Assembly: GCA_945902775.1 (NCBI GenBank)
Contig: CAMDMY010000001.1
Span: 1 to 64,000, forward strand
DNA length: 64,000 nucleotides
Reading direction: 5' to 3'
Source: Chryseobacterium gleum
GTDB lineage: Bacteria; Bacteroidota; Bacteroidia; Flavobacteriales_D; Crocinitomicaceae
Shown here: positions 8,201 to 16,353 of the stretch, piece by piece
How positions within the stretch are numbered: the first letter of the stretch is position 1
How the letters are laid out: each line of letters starts with the position of its first letter
Program-made: the position numbers and the translations under genes
Notes under the pieces: model-generated
Databases searched by the model: none
The model's input: the letters and a program-made list of their open reading frames with translations, nothing else
Told to the model about the DNA's origin: nothing

Positions 8201-9818
8201 CGATTTATTTGTAACGAAAAGTTCAGGAATTGAATTTTTAGATACGATGTATATTCGTCAAACGTATGGCATTGTGAATGACTCAATTAGTACACCTCGT
8301 TCCACTTCCATTCGTCAGAAATACAAATTTTTCGGTTTCAAAGTAAGTTATTTAGAAGTCGGTTCTTTTTACAATTACCAATTCAACAAAAAATTTCCAA
8401 AACGATTCTTTCAAAAACAAGTCTTTTCAGTAGCTGAAGATGCAGTTAAAAAAGACACTGCTTATTGGAAAGAAAATCGTCCGGTGGTTTTAACAGAGGA
8501 AGAGAGTAAATACTATTCAAAACTAGACACGGTTAAACAATATGATTATTTCAATGATTTTTCAGATTCAACAAGGAAGAAAAGAAATAAAGTGACAATT
8601 GAAAAACTTTTACTGAATGGATATACCTACACGTACAAAAGAAATTCTATAGGTATGGATGGATTAATAGCGAATCCAGGTTACAACACCATTGAAGGAT
8701 TAAAAACAGAATTAAATTTCAATTTCAGGCATAGTATGATTGATTCAGCTAGTTGGTTTCAACGCAATGATTTCTATCTGAACTCTAGTTTGCGTTATGG
8801 ATTTTCATCTAAAAAATTGTATTCCTCACTTTCAGGAGGTAGATACAATAGTTCAGAACAGCGAGGATGGAATGTTGGAGTATACAATTACATCTATCAA
8901 TTCAATGAGTCAAGACCAATTATGGATATTGTCAATGCTGGATATTCCTTATTGATGCGTCAAAATTTCATGAAGTTGTACGAAAAAACCAGTATAGGAT
9001 TTTTGTATTATGATGTGTTAAAATTTGGACCGAAGATTAATTTAAGTATGAGTTATTCGCAAAGAAAAGCGTTGAAGAATAATGAGGATTGGTATTTGCT
9101 TCCGGATATAAAAGATCAAACAACTTCCAATAATCCGTTGATGCCATTATCTGATTCAATTGCATTTAAAACGAATAATGCGTTTTTATTTAAATTCAGT
9201 GGTTCTTACACTTTTGGAGAGCGATTTGAATTGATTCATAATTTCAGAAGAGTAATAGGTTCTCGTTATCCAACTGTTTATTGGAATTTCGAACAAGGGA
9301 TAAAAGCACTTGGTGGAGATGTAGGTTTTGGTCGATATCAAGTTGGAATTGGTAAATCGTTTAAGTTAGGATATTGGGGGAAATCAAATTTAGATATTAT
9401 AGCCGGTGGTTTCATCAATAATTCTAGTATGTACTTTATGGATTACAAACATTTCAATGGAAATCAAACGTTGTTTTTAAAAAATGGAACTGAGAATTGG
9501 GGTGGTAGAAATCAGTTGAATAGTTACAATGCGTTGGATTATTATTCATTCAGTACCAATTCGAATTATATAGAAATTCATTACCAACATCGTTTTTTAG
9601 GATTGTTTTTAACGAAATTTCCATTGCTAAATAAATTACACCTGGAAGAAGTTGCCGGATTTAACGGTGCATATACTTCAGGAAATAGAAATTACCAAGA
9701 AATCTATGTAGGAATTGAAAACATTGCTAAAATGTTTAGAATTGATTTTGTAGCAAATTACAAAGTAAACGATGTAATCAAACCTTTGATTCGAATTGGA
9801 GTCAAAAAGAGAATATAG
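5283..9818 (+). CDS. fusion: S9A prolyl oligopeptidase/oligopeptidase B plus carboxypeptidase-regulatory-like domain plus DUF5686 outer-membrane region
   Basis: Catalytic motifs QGGSAGGLLMGGVAN, NGYNDSRVPFWAA, MEGGHGGSSGRY; then VSGKVVDVDGDAIPYANVFVEGSSNGTVTNFDGDF and a DUF5686-like barrel. Single 1511-aa frame. Confidence 0.8.
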   Translation: MRILILFTFLIQIVFAQEIDSLTPIFPVAKKVPYFFVTHGDSVAQPYNWMREKNTPDIINYLSEENTYGDVQMKSSAILQKKIFEEMRGLMKENHTSRPSKLDNYFYYSRNEEGKEHAIQCRKKDSLTAKEEIILDPNKQAEEFGYFQLSGLDLSDDHTLLAYSVNTEGGDFGTLCVKNIAKDSVFKDRITQVGSFILLKDNLTIYYLKKDPKTKLGNQLFKHIIGTDTLTDQLIFERTEGSGYLNISLSESKRFLFISTSFMGWTGDIYAIDLESDEKTLVKIITGEKGVTSALSHSKGDYFELFTNKNAPDYLIKEIEIKNLKNERILIPEVKGAKLNSYSEKGDYMIVERLTNGLNELSIINKKTKTKKILEGQEKVGVIGLSNELKYDSTSIEYSFTSLITPTIIFKYNLEKDSSAIIWRDTVPKYDPLLFKTERVWASSRDGKKIPIDLVYKKSLKRDGKNPLYITAYACYGMNQEPDFNKSFLPYLNRNFVCAIAHPRGESLLGKSWHDDGKMMKKQNTINDFVDCTQSLIDSAYTMPKKIVAQGGSAGGLLMGGVANAKPEIYGAIIADVPFVNTLEDMLDTLWPNIKYHFDEIGNPYKKKEYDYIKSYSPLHNITQKEYPNMLVTNGYNDSRVPFWAAAQYVARLRDMKTDTNLLLLKTSMEGGHGGSSGRYSGIKEEAFKIAFAMQSVGVKEDYLAVSGKVVDVDGDAIPYANVFVEGSSNGTVTNFDGDFYLEIKGGQKLALVFQTFGFKKQVLPIGAKTKITDMKVVMSSESKALEEVTVAVKAKNRGNEIIRKANAQMEHYDKMLDNYSVDIYIKGVERFDSVPKKLPAFLKKAELPDSNDIGLMYLSESVSRYNYKRPDDYKEEMLSSKVAGSKQGMSWNRVKNLEYNFYKNNLTGLSEKPFISPIADGGILLYKYHLESKIIEDGNNVYKIKVTPRNKAEAVFEGYVYINDKTWSIHSVDLFVTKSSGIEFLDTMYIRQTYGIVNDSISTPRSTSIRQKYKFFGFKVSYLEVGSFYNYQFNKKFPKRFFQKQVFSVAEDAVKKDTAYWKENRPVVLTEEESKYYSKLDTVKQYDYFNDFSDSTRKKRNKVTIEKLLLNGYTYTYKRNSIGMDGLIANPGYNTIEGLKTELNFNFRHSMIDSASWFQRNDFYLNSSLRYGFSSKKLYSSLSGGRYNSSEQRGWNVGVYNYIYQFNESRPIMDIVNAGYSLLMRQNFMKLYEKTSIGFLYYDVLKFGPKINLSMSYSQRKALKNNEDWYLLPDIKDQTTSNNPLMPLSDSIAFKTNNAFLFKFSGSYTFGERFELIHNFRRVIGSRYPTVYWNFEQGIKALGGDVGFGRYQVGIGKSFKLGYWGKSNLDIIAGGFINNSSMYFMDYKHFNGNQTLFLKNGTENWGGRNQLNSYNALDYYSFSTNSNYIEIHYQHRFLGLFLTKFPLLNKLHLEEVAGFNGAYTSGNRNYQEIYVGIENIAKMFRIDFVANYKVNDVIKPLIRIGVKKRI

Positions 9819-9844
9819 CTAATTAAAATGTTAGTGTGTGAATA

Positions 9845-9880
9845 AACGGATTGGTATTAATCAAATAATACCAGTCCGTT
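9845..9880. terminator. bidirectional terminator hairpin between convergent genes, overlapping the end of the SulP CDS
   Basis: AACGGATTGGTATTA-atcaaa-TAATACCAGTCCGTT with one mismatch. Confidence 0.65.
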
Positions 9881-12058
9881 TGTTGTATCATAGAATCCTG
9901 AAACCATCTTCACTTTTCCAGAATCAATCTGTTCTTTTAAGTAAGGACTGTCAGATAAAATTTCAGCGATTGAATTAGTCGTATTCGCTTTAATTACTTT
10001 ATCTAATAAGCTTGGATTTGCTTTTAAAGCTTCGCTATCACAATTACAATCATGAACCGCTTTTGCAATTTTTGAAGTGATGGATGCCACATTTCCATCT
10101 CCTTTATTTCCAATCGCATACGTTACAGCTCCACAATTGGAATGACCAAGAACTACAATAAGTTTTGTTCCAATTTTCTGACATGCAAATTCGATACTTC
10201 CTAAAATCTCTTCATTGATGATATTCCCTGCAATACGAATCGAGATGACATCGCCTAATCCAAGATCAAAAATAATTTCAGGACTTGTTCGAGAATCAAT
10301 GCAAGAAACTACAACCGCAATTGGATTTTGATTATTCGAAGTGGCATTAATCTGTTGACTGTAATACTTTTCAATCAAATCACCTGCTGCAAAACGTTTA
10401 TTACCTTCTTTTAAAATTTCGAGTACATCATCAGCACTTAATTTCTCTTGATCTTCTTTCTCAATTACATTCACAAATTGAACCTGATCTTCAATATGAA
10501 ATATCTCGTTTAATCCGAAGATATTTAAGTTGATATTGTTTTCTACAGCAATTGTATTTTTGAATTTTTTGATTAATTCAATAATATCATCGTCGATATA
10601 ATCGCTGTAACGTGCATCTAGAATTACATTGGAGTCGTTTGGTAATTTCCACAACGCTTTTTTGATGGATGCTTTGTTCAAGAATGACACCTGATTGGGT
10701 AATTCAATTTTGATTGTCTCTTTTACACTTACTCTTTCTTTTTTTATTTTGAAAGGATTTCTGTAATTACTCACCAACAAGAAACCAATACTGATTGTAA
10801 GTCCAATAATAACTCCAATTAAAAGGTCAGTAAATAAAATCGCAATAATGGTAGAAATGAAAGGGATAAATTGCTTCATTCCTTTCTTGTATTTATCAAT
10901 AAAAATGGAGATTTTAGCTAATTTATATCCTGTTAAAATCAGAATGGCTGCAAGAGAAGCTAATGGAATCTGATTCAAAAAGGGACTTAATAATAAGATA
11001 CTTACTAAAAGCAATACACCGTGAAGAATCGTCGACATTTTTGTTTCTGCACCAGCGTGGATGTTTACAGAACCACGAACAATAATAGACGTAACAGGAA
11101 TACCGCCTAAAAGTCCAGAAACCACATTTCCAATTCCCTGCGCTACTAATTCTCTATTAGGCGAAGCGATTCTTTTTTTCGGATCAATGTTTTCTACTGC
11201 TTCAAGATTTAAAAGCGTTTCCAACGACGCAATAGCAGCAAGAGTAATGGCAACAAGCCACACTTGATAATTTCCAATACTTTTAAAATCAGGAAAAGTA
11301 ATGATAGAAGAAATAGAATTAATTTCCGGAATGTGTACTAAGTGATTGATTTCTTCATAGGTCTTTACCCCATTTTTCATAACAAGATGTATTTCATTAT
11401 GAATGTATAAAAAGGGTGTAAAATGGTGGAAAAAAGAATTTAATGCTATCCCCATTAACACAACAAAAAGAGAAGCTGGTATTCTTTTTAACCAACTAAA
11501 TGGAATTTTACTCCAATAAATCATCGTTAACAGTGATAAAGTCGTAACAACGATAGCACCATAAGAGAAGTAATTTAAAATATTGAGTAATTCTGAAAAA
11601 GTATTTTCGTGATCGGCTTGTGCGAAAGAGAAATCTTCTTCAGGAACACCATCATATCCAAAAGCGTGAGGTATTTGCTTTAAAATCAATATGATACCAA
11701 TGGATGCTAATAGCCCTTTTATAACGTTTGTAGGAATGTAATTAGCAATTACCCCGCCTCTTAGAATACCCATAAAATATTGAATAACTCCCGCAATAAC
11801 AAGGGCTAACAAAAACGCTTCAAATGTTCCAAGTTTAGTTATAGCAGAAAGAACAACTGCTGTTAAACCGGCCGCAGGACCACTGACACTTACGTGCGAT
11901 TTGCTGATAAATCCAACAACAATACCCCCAACTACTCCAGAAATAATTCCAGATAAAAGCGGAGCACCACTAGCTAATGCAACCCCTAAACAAAGCGGCA
12001 AAGCGACTAAAAAAACAACAATACTAGCCGGTAAATCTGATTTAATTTTCGAAAACAT
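9857..12058 (-). CDS. SulP-family anion transporter fused to beta-carbonic anhydrase
   Basis: SulP core (SGPAAGLTAVVLSAI; ASLETLLNLEAVENIDPKKR), STAS-like segment, then beta-CA motifs VSCIDSRTSPEIIFD and VVLGHSNCGAV. Confidence 0.92.
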   Translation of the reverse strand: MFSKIKSDLPASIVVFLVALPLCLGVALASGAPLLSGIISGVVGGIVVGFISKSHVSVSGPAAGLTAVVLSAITKLGTFEAFLLALVIAGVIQYFMGILRGGVIANYIPTNVIKGLLASIGIILILKQIPHAFGYDGVPEEDFSFAQADHENTFSELLNILNYFSYGAIVVTTLSLLTMIYWSKIPFSWLKRIPASLFVVLMGIALNSFFHHFTPFLYIHNEIHLVMKNGVKTYEEINHLVHIPEINSISSIITFPDFKSIGNYQVWLVAITLAAIASLETLLNLEAVENIDPKKRIASPNRELVAQGIGNVVSGLLGGIPVTSIIVRGSVNIHAGAETKMSTILHGVLLLVSILLLSPFLNQIPLASLAAILILTGYKLAKISIFIDKYKKGMKQFIPFISTIIAILFTDLLIGVIIGLTISIGFLLVSNYRNPFKIKKERVSVKETIKIELPNQVSFLNKASIKKALWKLPNDSNVILDARYSDYIDDDIIELIKKFKNTIAVENNINLNIFGLNEIFHIEDQVQFVNVIEKEDQEKLSADDVLEILKEGNKRFAAGDLIEKYYSQQINATSNNQNPIAVVVSCIDSRTSPEIIFDLGLGDVISIRIAGNIINEEILGSIEFACQKIGTKLIVVLGHSNCGAVTYAIGNKGDGNVASITSKIAKAVHDCNCDSEALKANPSLLDKVIKANTTNSIAEILSDSPYLKEQIDSGKVKMVSGFYDTTNGLVLFD

Positions 12059-12107
12059 ATTTGTTAATTTTTTGTTAAAAATACAAAATAGAAATTAAGG
12101 AAGATGG

Positions 12108-12215
12108 AATTTGGCGTTATTTTTTGTGGATGAGGTACTAGAATAGCTGAAATTGAAATTAAAAGGATTTATTTTATTTTTGGATGTAAGGAGGGATGAA
12201 GAATAAATTGATTCG
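12108..12215. repeat. ~100-bp direct repeat, copy A (upstream of SulP-CA)
   Basis: The 91-nt core 12125-12215 matches 14645-14735 with 4 mismatches by eye. Confidence 0.9.
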
Positions 12216-12253
12216 TAGTTTTACTGAAGTGAAGCATTATACACATCAATCTT

Positions 12254-13513
12254 TTAAACTTTTATTGTGATTATATCACTTAATCTAGTCGTATATCTTG
12301 GTGAAAGGCGTTCTTGTTTCATTTTCCAAACACGTTTTTGATCTTGTGATGCTAGTTTTATTTTCTGTTGTCCAAAAGAACTATTGATTCGGTCGATAAC
12401 GGTCATTAATTGACGGTGTTTTGGATTACTGTTTTCAAATAAATTGAGTTGAATTTCATCTTCTGGTTTAAAGTCCATTATGATAACGCCTGCTTTTTTG
12501 TATTGATATCCTTTACGAAAAATACGTTGAAATCCTTCGCATGCAAATTGAGCGATTTCAATACTGGAGCTAGTAGGGAAGGGTAATTTTACAACCGTAC
12601 TTCCATTGTATTGTTCCAATTCTGCTCTGTGAGCATTTGTTCTTAAAAACACCATAATGGTCGTGCAGCAGGATTTTTGTTTTCGTAATTTTTCAGCACA
12701 AATAACCGCAAAAGTGGTGATGCGCTCTTGAATTTCATTACTGTTGACTAGGTTTCGTTCGAACGATCGAGTAGTTGCAATATTTTTTCGAGGCTTTATA
12801 TCTTCAAGGTCCAAAGTAGGGAAGCCTTGGAGATCTCGTTTTAGTCTAAATTCTATAATCGAAAGATTTCTTTTTACCCACGAATCGTTTAGTTGAGTAA
12901 AGTCGTAGGCTGTTTTAATTCCTACATCTTTCAAACGTGCTGCGTGTTTTCTTCCGATTCCCCATACATCTTCAATTTGCAGCCATTTAATTGCTTTTAA
13001 ACGTTTTTCTTCAGAATCGATGACATAGGAATTCTTTAATTCCTTGGGATATTTTTTAGCAATTCTATTGGCTACTTTCGCCAATGCTTTAGTGGGAGCG
13101 ATACCTACACAAATTGGAATACCAGTATGCTTTCGAACACGTTGTTGAATTTCAGCACCGTATTTTTCTAAATCAAATAGTTCAAATCCTGTTAGTTTTA
13201 AAAAAGCTTCATCAATGCTGTAAATTTCACATTCGGGACTATACTCTTGTAGAATTGTCATTACACGTGCGCTCATATCACCATACAACGCAAAATTGGC
13301 TGAAAACACATGAATGTTATTTTTAAGAAAAAACGATTCGTATTCAAAAGCCAATGCGCCCATCGGAACACCTAACGCTTTTGCTTCATTACTTCGAGCG
13401 ATTACAGCACCATCGTTATTCGATAATACAACAATTGGTTTTCCGTTTAATTCTGGACGAAACAATCGTTCACACGAAGCGTAAAAATTATTACAATCTA
13501 CTAGGGCGAACAT
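12254..13513 (-). CDS. umuC: Y-family DNA polymerase, Pol V catalytic subunit
   Basis: MFALVDCNNFYASCERLFRP, SNNDGAVIARSNEAKALG, YSIDEAFL; adjacent to umuD. Confidence 0.95.
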   Translation of the reverse strand: MFALVDCNNFYASCERLFRPELNGKPIVVLSNNDGAVIARSNEAKALGVPMGALAFEYESFFLKNNIHVFSANFALYGDMSARVMTILQEYSPECEIYSIDEAFLKLTGFELFDLEKYGAEIQQRVRKHTGIPICVGIAPTKALAKVANRIAKKYPKELKNSYVIDSEEKRLKAIKWLQIEDVWGIGRKHAARLKDVGIKTAYDFTQLNDSWVKRNLSIIEFRLKRDLQGFPTLDLEDIKPRKNIATTRSFERNLVNSNEIQERITTFAVICAEKLRKQKSCCTTIMVFLRTNAHRAELEQYNGSTVVKLPFPTSSSIEIAQFACEGFQRIFRKGYQYKKAGVIIMDFKPEDEIQLNLFENSNPKHRQLMTVIDRINSSFGQQKIKLASQDQKRVWKMKQERLSPRYTTRLSDIITIKV

Positions 13514-13514
13514 T

Positions 13515-13961
13515 TCAAAATGCTTTAATAACGTGTGTTACGATTCCCCAAATTAGAAAATCATTGTCCTCTGTAACTTGAATAGGTTGGAAATCAGTAT
13601 TCGCAGGAATGAGCCAAACACTTCCTTTTTCAACTTTTATTCGTTTTACGGTAAATTCCCCATCTAAATAACAAACCGCAATTTTATCATTTTTAGGTTC
13701 AAGGCTCTTGTCAATCACCAATAAATCGCCATCGAAAATTCCAACATCTTTCATTGAGTGACCTTTAACACGACCATAAAAAGTTGCTGAAGGATGTTTC
13801 ACTAAATGACGATTCATATCAATCGTTAGATCAATAAAGTCCATCGCAGGAGAAGGAAACCCTGCCGAAATACCAGCTGTAACAACGGGAATTTCTAGTT
13901 GTGATGCAGAACAAGCAGAGTAAATATCTAATTGTGATGTAGAATGTAATTGCAACGACAT
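13515..13961 (-). CDS. umuD: S24/LexA-like peptidase UmuD
   Basis: AGFPSPAMDFIDLTIDMNRHLVKHPSATFYGRVKGHSMKDVGIFDGDLLVIDKS...AVCYLDGEFTVKRI. Confidence 0.95.
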   Translation of the reverse strand: MSLQLHSTSQLDIYSACSASQLEIPVVTAGISAGFPSPAMDFIDLTIDMNRHLVKHPSATFYGRVKGHSMKDVGIFDGDLLVIDKSLEPKNDKIAVCYLDGEFTVKRIKVEKGSVWLIPANTDFQPIQVTEDNDFLIWGIVTHVIKAF

Positions 13962-14053
13962 AAATAAAAAGATTATTATTTAGTCAAATATATGATAAAA
14001 AAATAATCATTTCAATTATTTTTTGTATTTTATTGAGTATTCTTTACTTTTGG

Positions 14054-14206
14054 AGAACTCCTTTTTCTGGGATTGGCTATCCGGAAGCATTAAAACATAA
14101 TTTATCAGGATATTGGTCGCGAAGAATAAATTTGGAAGATTGTTTGGTTTATAAAGTTGAAGCGAATAGTCTCTTCTTATTACTTCAATGTAGAAAGCAG
14201 TATTAG
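14054..14206 (+). pseudogene. C-terminal remnant of a YoeB/Txe-family toxin
   Basis: Translation RTPFSGIGYPEALKHNLSGYWSRRINLEDCLVYKVEANSLFLLLQCRKQY* matches the conserved YoeB C-terminus (GKPE.LK..LSG.WSRRI....RLVY.V...). No in-frame upstream ATG or antitoxin. Confidence 0.85.
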
Positions 14207-14226
14207 CAGTAGATTGTAATTATTTA

Positions 14227-14256
14227 TAGTAGTGCGTTTTTTAGTAGTGCGTTTTT
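14227..14256. repeat. perfect tandem duplication of TAGTAGTGCGTTTTT
   Basis: 14227-14241 and 14242-14256 are identical; shares GTAGTGCGTTTTT with 4190-4202. Confidence 0.9.
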
Positions 14257-14402
14257 CATCTCTTAATTCCAGTACTAATTGATTTTTTTAGTAAAAAGGT
14301 GTGCAGGATTGCTAAAATTTAAGGTGTATTTAATCATTTTAAATGAGTTTATGGGGTTGTAAATAGTTTAACTATCTGAAATTTAAAATGTTACTAATTT
14401 TA

Positions 14403-14439
14403 TCATTACGCAAAATGCGTAACGCATTTTGCGTAATGA
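14403..14439. repeat. 37-nt perfect palindrome TCATTACGCAAAATGCGT-A-ACGCATTTTGCGTAATGA
   Basis: 18-bp arms, 1-nt centre, read directly. Confidence 0.95.
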
Positions 14440-14627
14440 AATTAACTATTATTAATGACTAATTATTCTCCAATATGGCATATTAAACCTAGATGATTTA
14501 GGCGAACTTTTATTATACCTTTTAAGTTATTTGTACTTATAATACTAATGTAGGTACTATTATTTAACTCTTTAATATCTACAATAGTAGAAATTTGAAT
14601 TCCATTTTAGGAAATTAATGATAATAG

Positions 14628-14735
14628 ATTTTGGGGTTAATTTTTTATGGATGAGGTACTAGAATATCTAAAATTGAAATTAAAAGGATTTATTTTATTT
14701 TTGGATGTAAGTAGGGATGAAGAATAAATTGATTC
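14628..14735. repeat. ~100-bp direct repeat, copy B
   Basis: 91-nt core 14645-14735 is near-identical to 12125-12215. Confidence 0.9.
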
Positions 14736-14783
14736 GGTGCTTAATGCTACAATTACCAACGCTAAGTAAAATAATTTTTTCAT
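14637..14783 (-). pseudogene. truncated lipoprotein/secreted-protein gene whose frame runs into repeat B
   Basis: MKKLFYLALVIVALST|ESIYSSSLLTSKNKINPF...; start and upstream DNA (ctaagtaaaataa.tttttcattttc.aagattttg) match the start of the 15864-16328 lipoprotein gene. Confidence 0.6.
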
Positions 14784-14820
14784 TTTCTAAGATTTTGATT
14801 CTGACTTTTTATAGAACCTA

Positions 14821-15816
14821 TTAATTTTTAACTATTTTAATTTGAGCATCTTCTTCTGCAATTTTTAAGAAATAGATACCTGCCTCAAAGCTTTCAAGAT
14901 TAAGAAAATAATTAGTTGAAGTAAACATTCCACTCATTTTTTCTTTACCAATATTATCAAATAGCTTAAACGATTTACCTAATTGATCTTGGGTTAGTGT
15001 AATTTTCACTTCTGATGAGGTTGGGTTGGGTGCAAAACTCAATCTACTAGTTTCCTTATTATCTAGACCTGCTATGCAGTTACAGTTTGTAGAGTATTGA
15101 TTAGAACCCAAAGAATAACCATCCCAATCCCAAGTACCTACACTTTCACCTATTTGGCAAAATGATGGATCATCAACTTGAATACATGTTGAATTATTAC
15201 TTTTAATTGTCACTTCTGCCCATTTGTTACATTTTCCGTTATTTAATTTTATACATTTTAAATTATTACTTTCAAGATTTAGTCTTGAGTTTAATTTAAC
15301 ATCATTTATTGAAGATATATCAAATGATGTTAGTGAATAACATCCTTGAACTTCACAGGTTTTACTGATAAAATCAGAAGGGAATTCAATATTTGATAAA
15401 TATGGGGCACCTAAAATCCTAATATAATTCTCACCATGAGGAAGTTTAACAGATTGTAAATAATTACAACCAATAATATCCACTCCTTGAGGTGAATACA
15501 TAGAAGGAGTTAACGTCACGTTACTTAAATCAATATTTACTATTGTTGAACTGTTAAAAGTGATACTTTTTAATTTTTTAAAATCTTGAATACCTGTTAA
15601 ATCTGATACATCTAATCCTATACCAAAATTTAATGAGGTCCAAGCATCTAAACCTGACGTCAGTACATAATTATCATTTACAACACCATTACTAGAAGTA
15701 CTTCCAGACAATGTCTCAATATATTTTTCAAAATTATCATCAGGCACATAAGTGAGTTGTGATATTCCATTTAATGAAATAATAAATGCTAGGAATGTAA
15801 GTGTTAAGTTTTTCAT
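14821..15816 (-). CDS. secreted protein with T9SS type-A sorting domain
   Basis: Signal peptide; C-terminal FAPNPTSSEVKITL...GIYFLKIAEEDAQIKIVKN. Confidence 0.85.
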   Translation of the reverse strand: MKNLTLTFLAFIISLNGISQLTYVPDDNFEKYIETLSGSTSSNGVVNDNYVLTSGLDAWTSLNFGIGLDVSDLTGIQDFKKLKSITFNSSTIVNIDLSNVTLTPSMYSPQGVDIIGCNYLQSVKLPHGENYIRILGAPYLSNIEFPSDFISKTCEVQGCYSLTSFDISSINDVKLNSRLNLESNNLKCIKLNNGKCNKWAEVTIKSNNSTCIQVDDPSFCQIGESVGTWDWDGYSLGSNQYSTNCNCIAGLDNKETSRLSFAPNPTSSEVKITLTQDQLGKSFKLFDNIGKEKMSGMFTSTNYFLNLESFEAGIYFLKIAEEDAQIKIVKN

Positions 15817-15863
15817 TTTCTAAGATTTTGTTTATAACTTTTTTAGTTTCAGTTAATTTTTCT

Positions 15864-16328
15864 TTAGTCAGCTAAAGTAAGCGCCATGCCGTATTGTTGC
15901 CCATTACCCACACCTAAAGCATAGTAGCTTACATAACCATATTTTTTACCATCAGGATACATAATTACTTGAATTTCTGTTTCAGAAGTCTTAAATATAT
16001 ACTGATAAAAATGTGGATATTCATATCTTATGTAACAAGCAATAGTTTCTGACTTATGATTTAAAGGCGCATCAGTTATTAGTTCAAAATGAATACTATC
16101 TCCAGGAACATAAGTTAATTCTATTTTACTATTCTTGTTTTTTAAATCATCATATCCATCATTCAAAGAATAGTTTAAATCAAAATTACTATATGTACTT
16201 GTTACATATTTAATACCCATAGGATAAGTAGTTGGTGTTGTTGGTGTCGCCGCAACAGGTGCTGGATTATTTTTTTGGCAAGAACCTAAAACTAAAATTG
16301 CCACCGCTAAGTAAAATAAATTTTTCAT
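15864..16328 (-). CDS. hypothetical lipoprotein
   Basis: Lipobox MKNLFYLAVAILVLGSC. Confidence 0.7.
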   Translation of the reverse strand: MKNLFYLAVAILVLGSCQKNNPAPVAATPTTPTTYPMGIKYVTSTYSNFDLNYSLNDGYDDLKNKNSKIELTYVPGDSIHFELITDAPLNHKSETIACYIRYEYPHFYQYIFKTSETEIQVIMYPDGKKYGYVSYYALGVGNGQQYGMALTLAD

Positions 16329-16353
16329 TTTCCAAGATTTTGTTAATTACCTT

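Noticed and set aside
11061-12098. Plus-strand ORFs 11061..11267 and 11901..12098
   Set aside because: Antisense shadows of the SulP-CA gene.
13114-13581. Plus-strand ORFs opposite umuC
   Set aside because: Antisense to a clearly conserved gene; no family signal.
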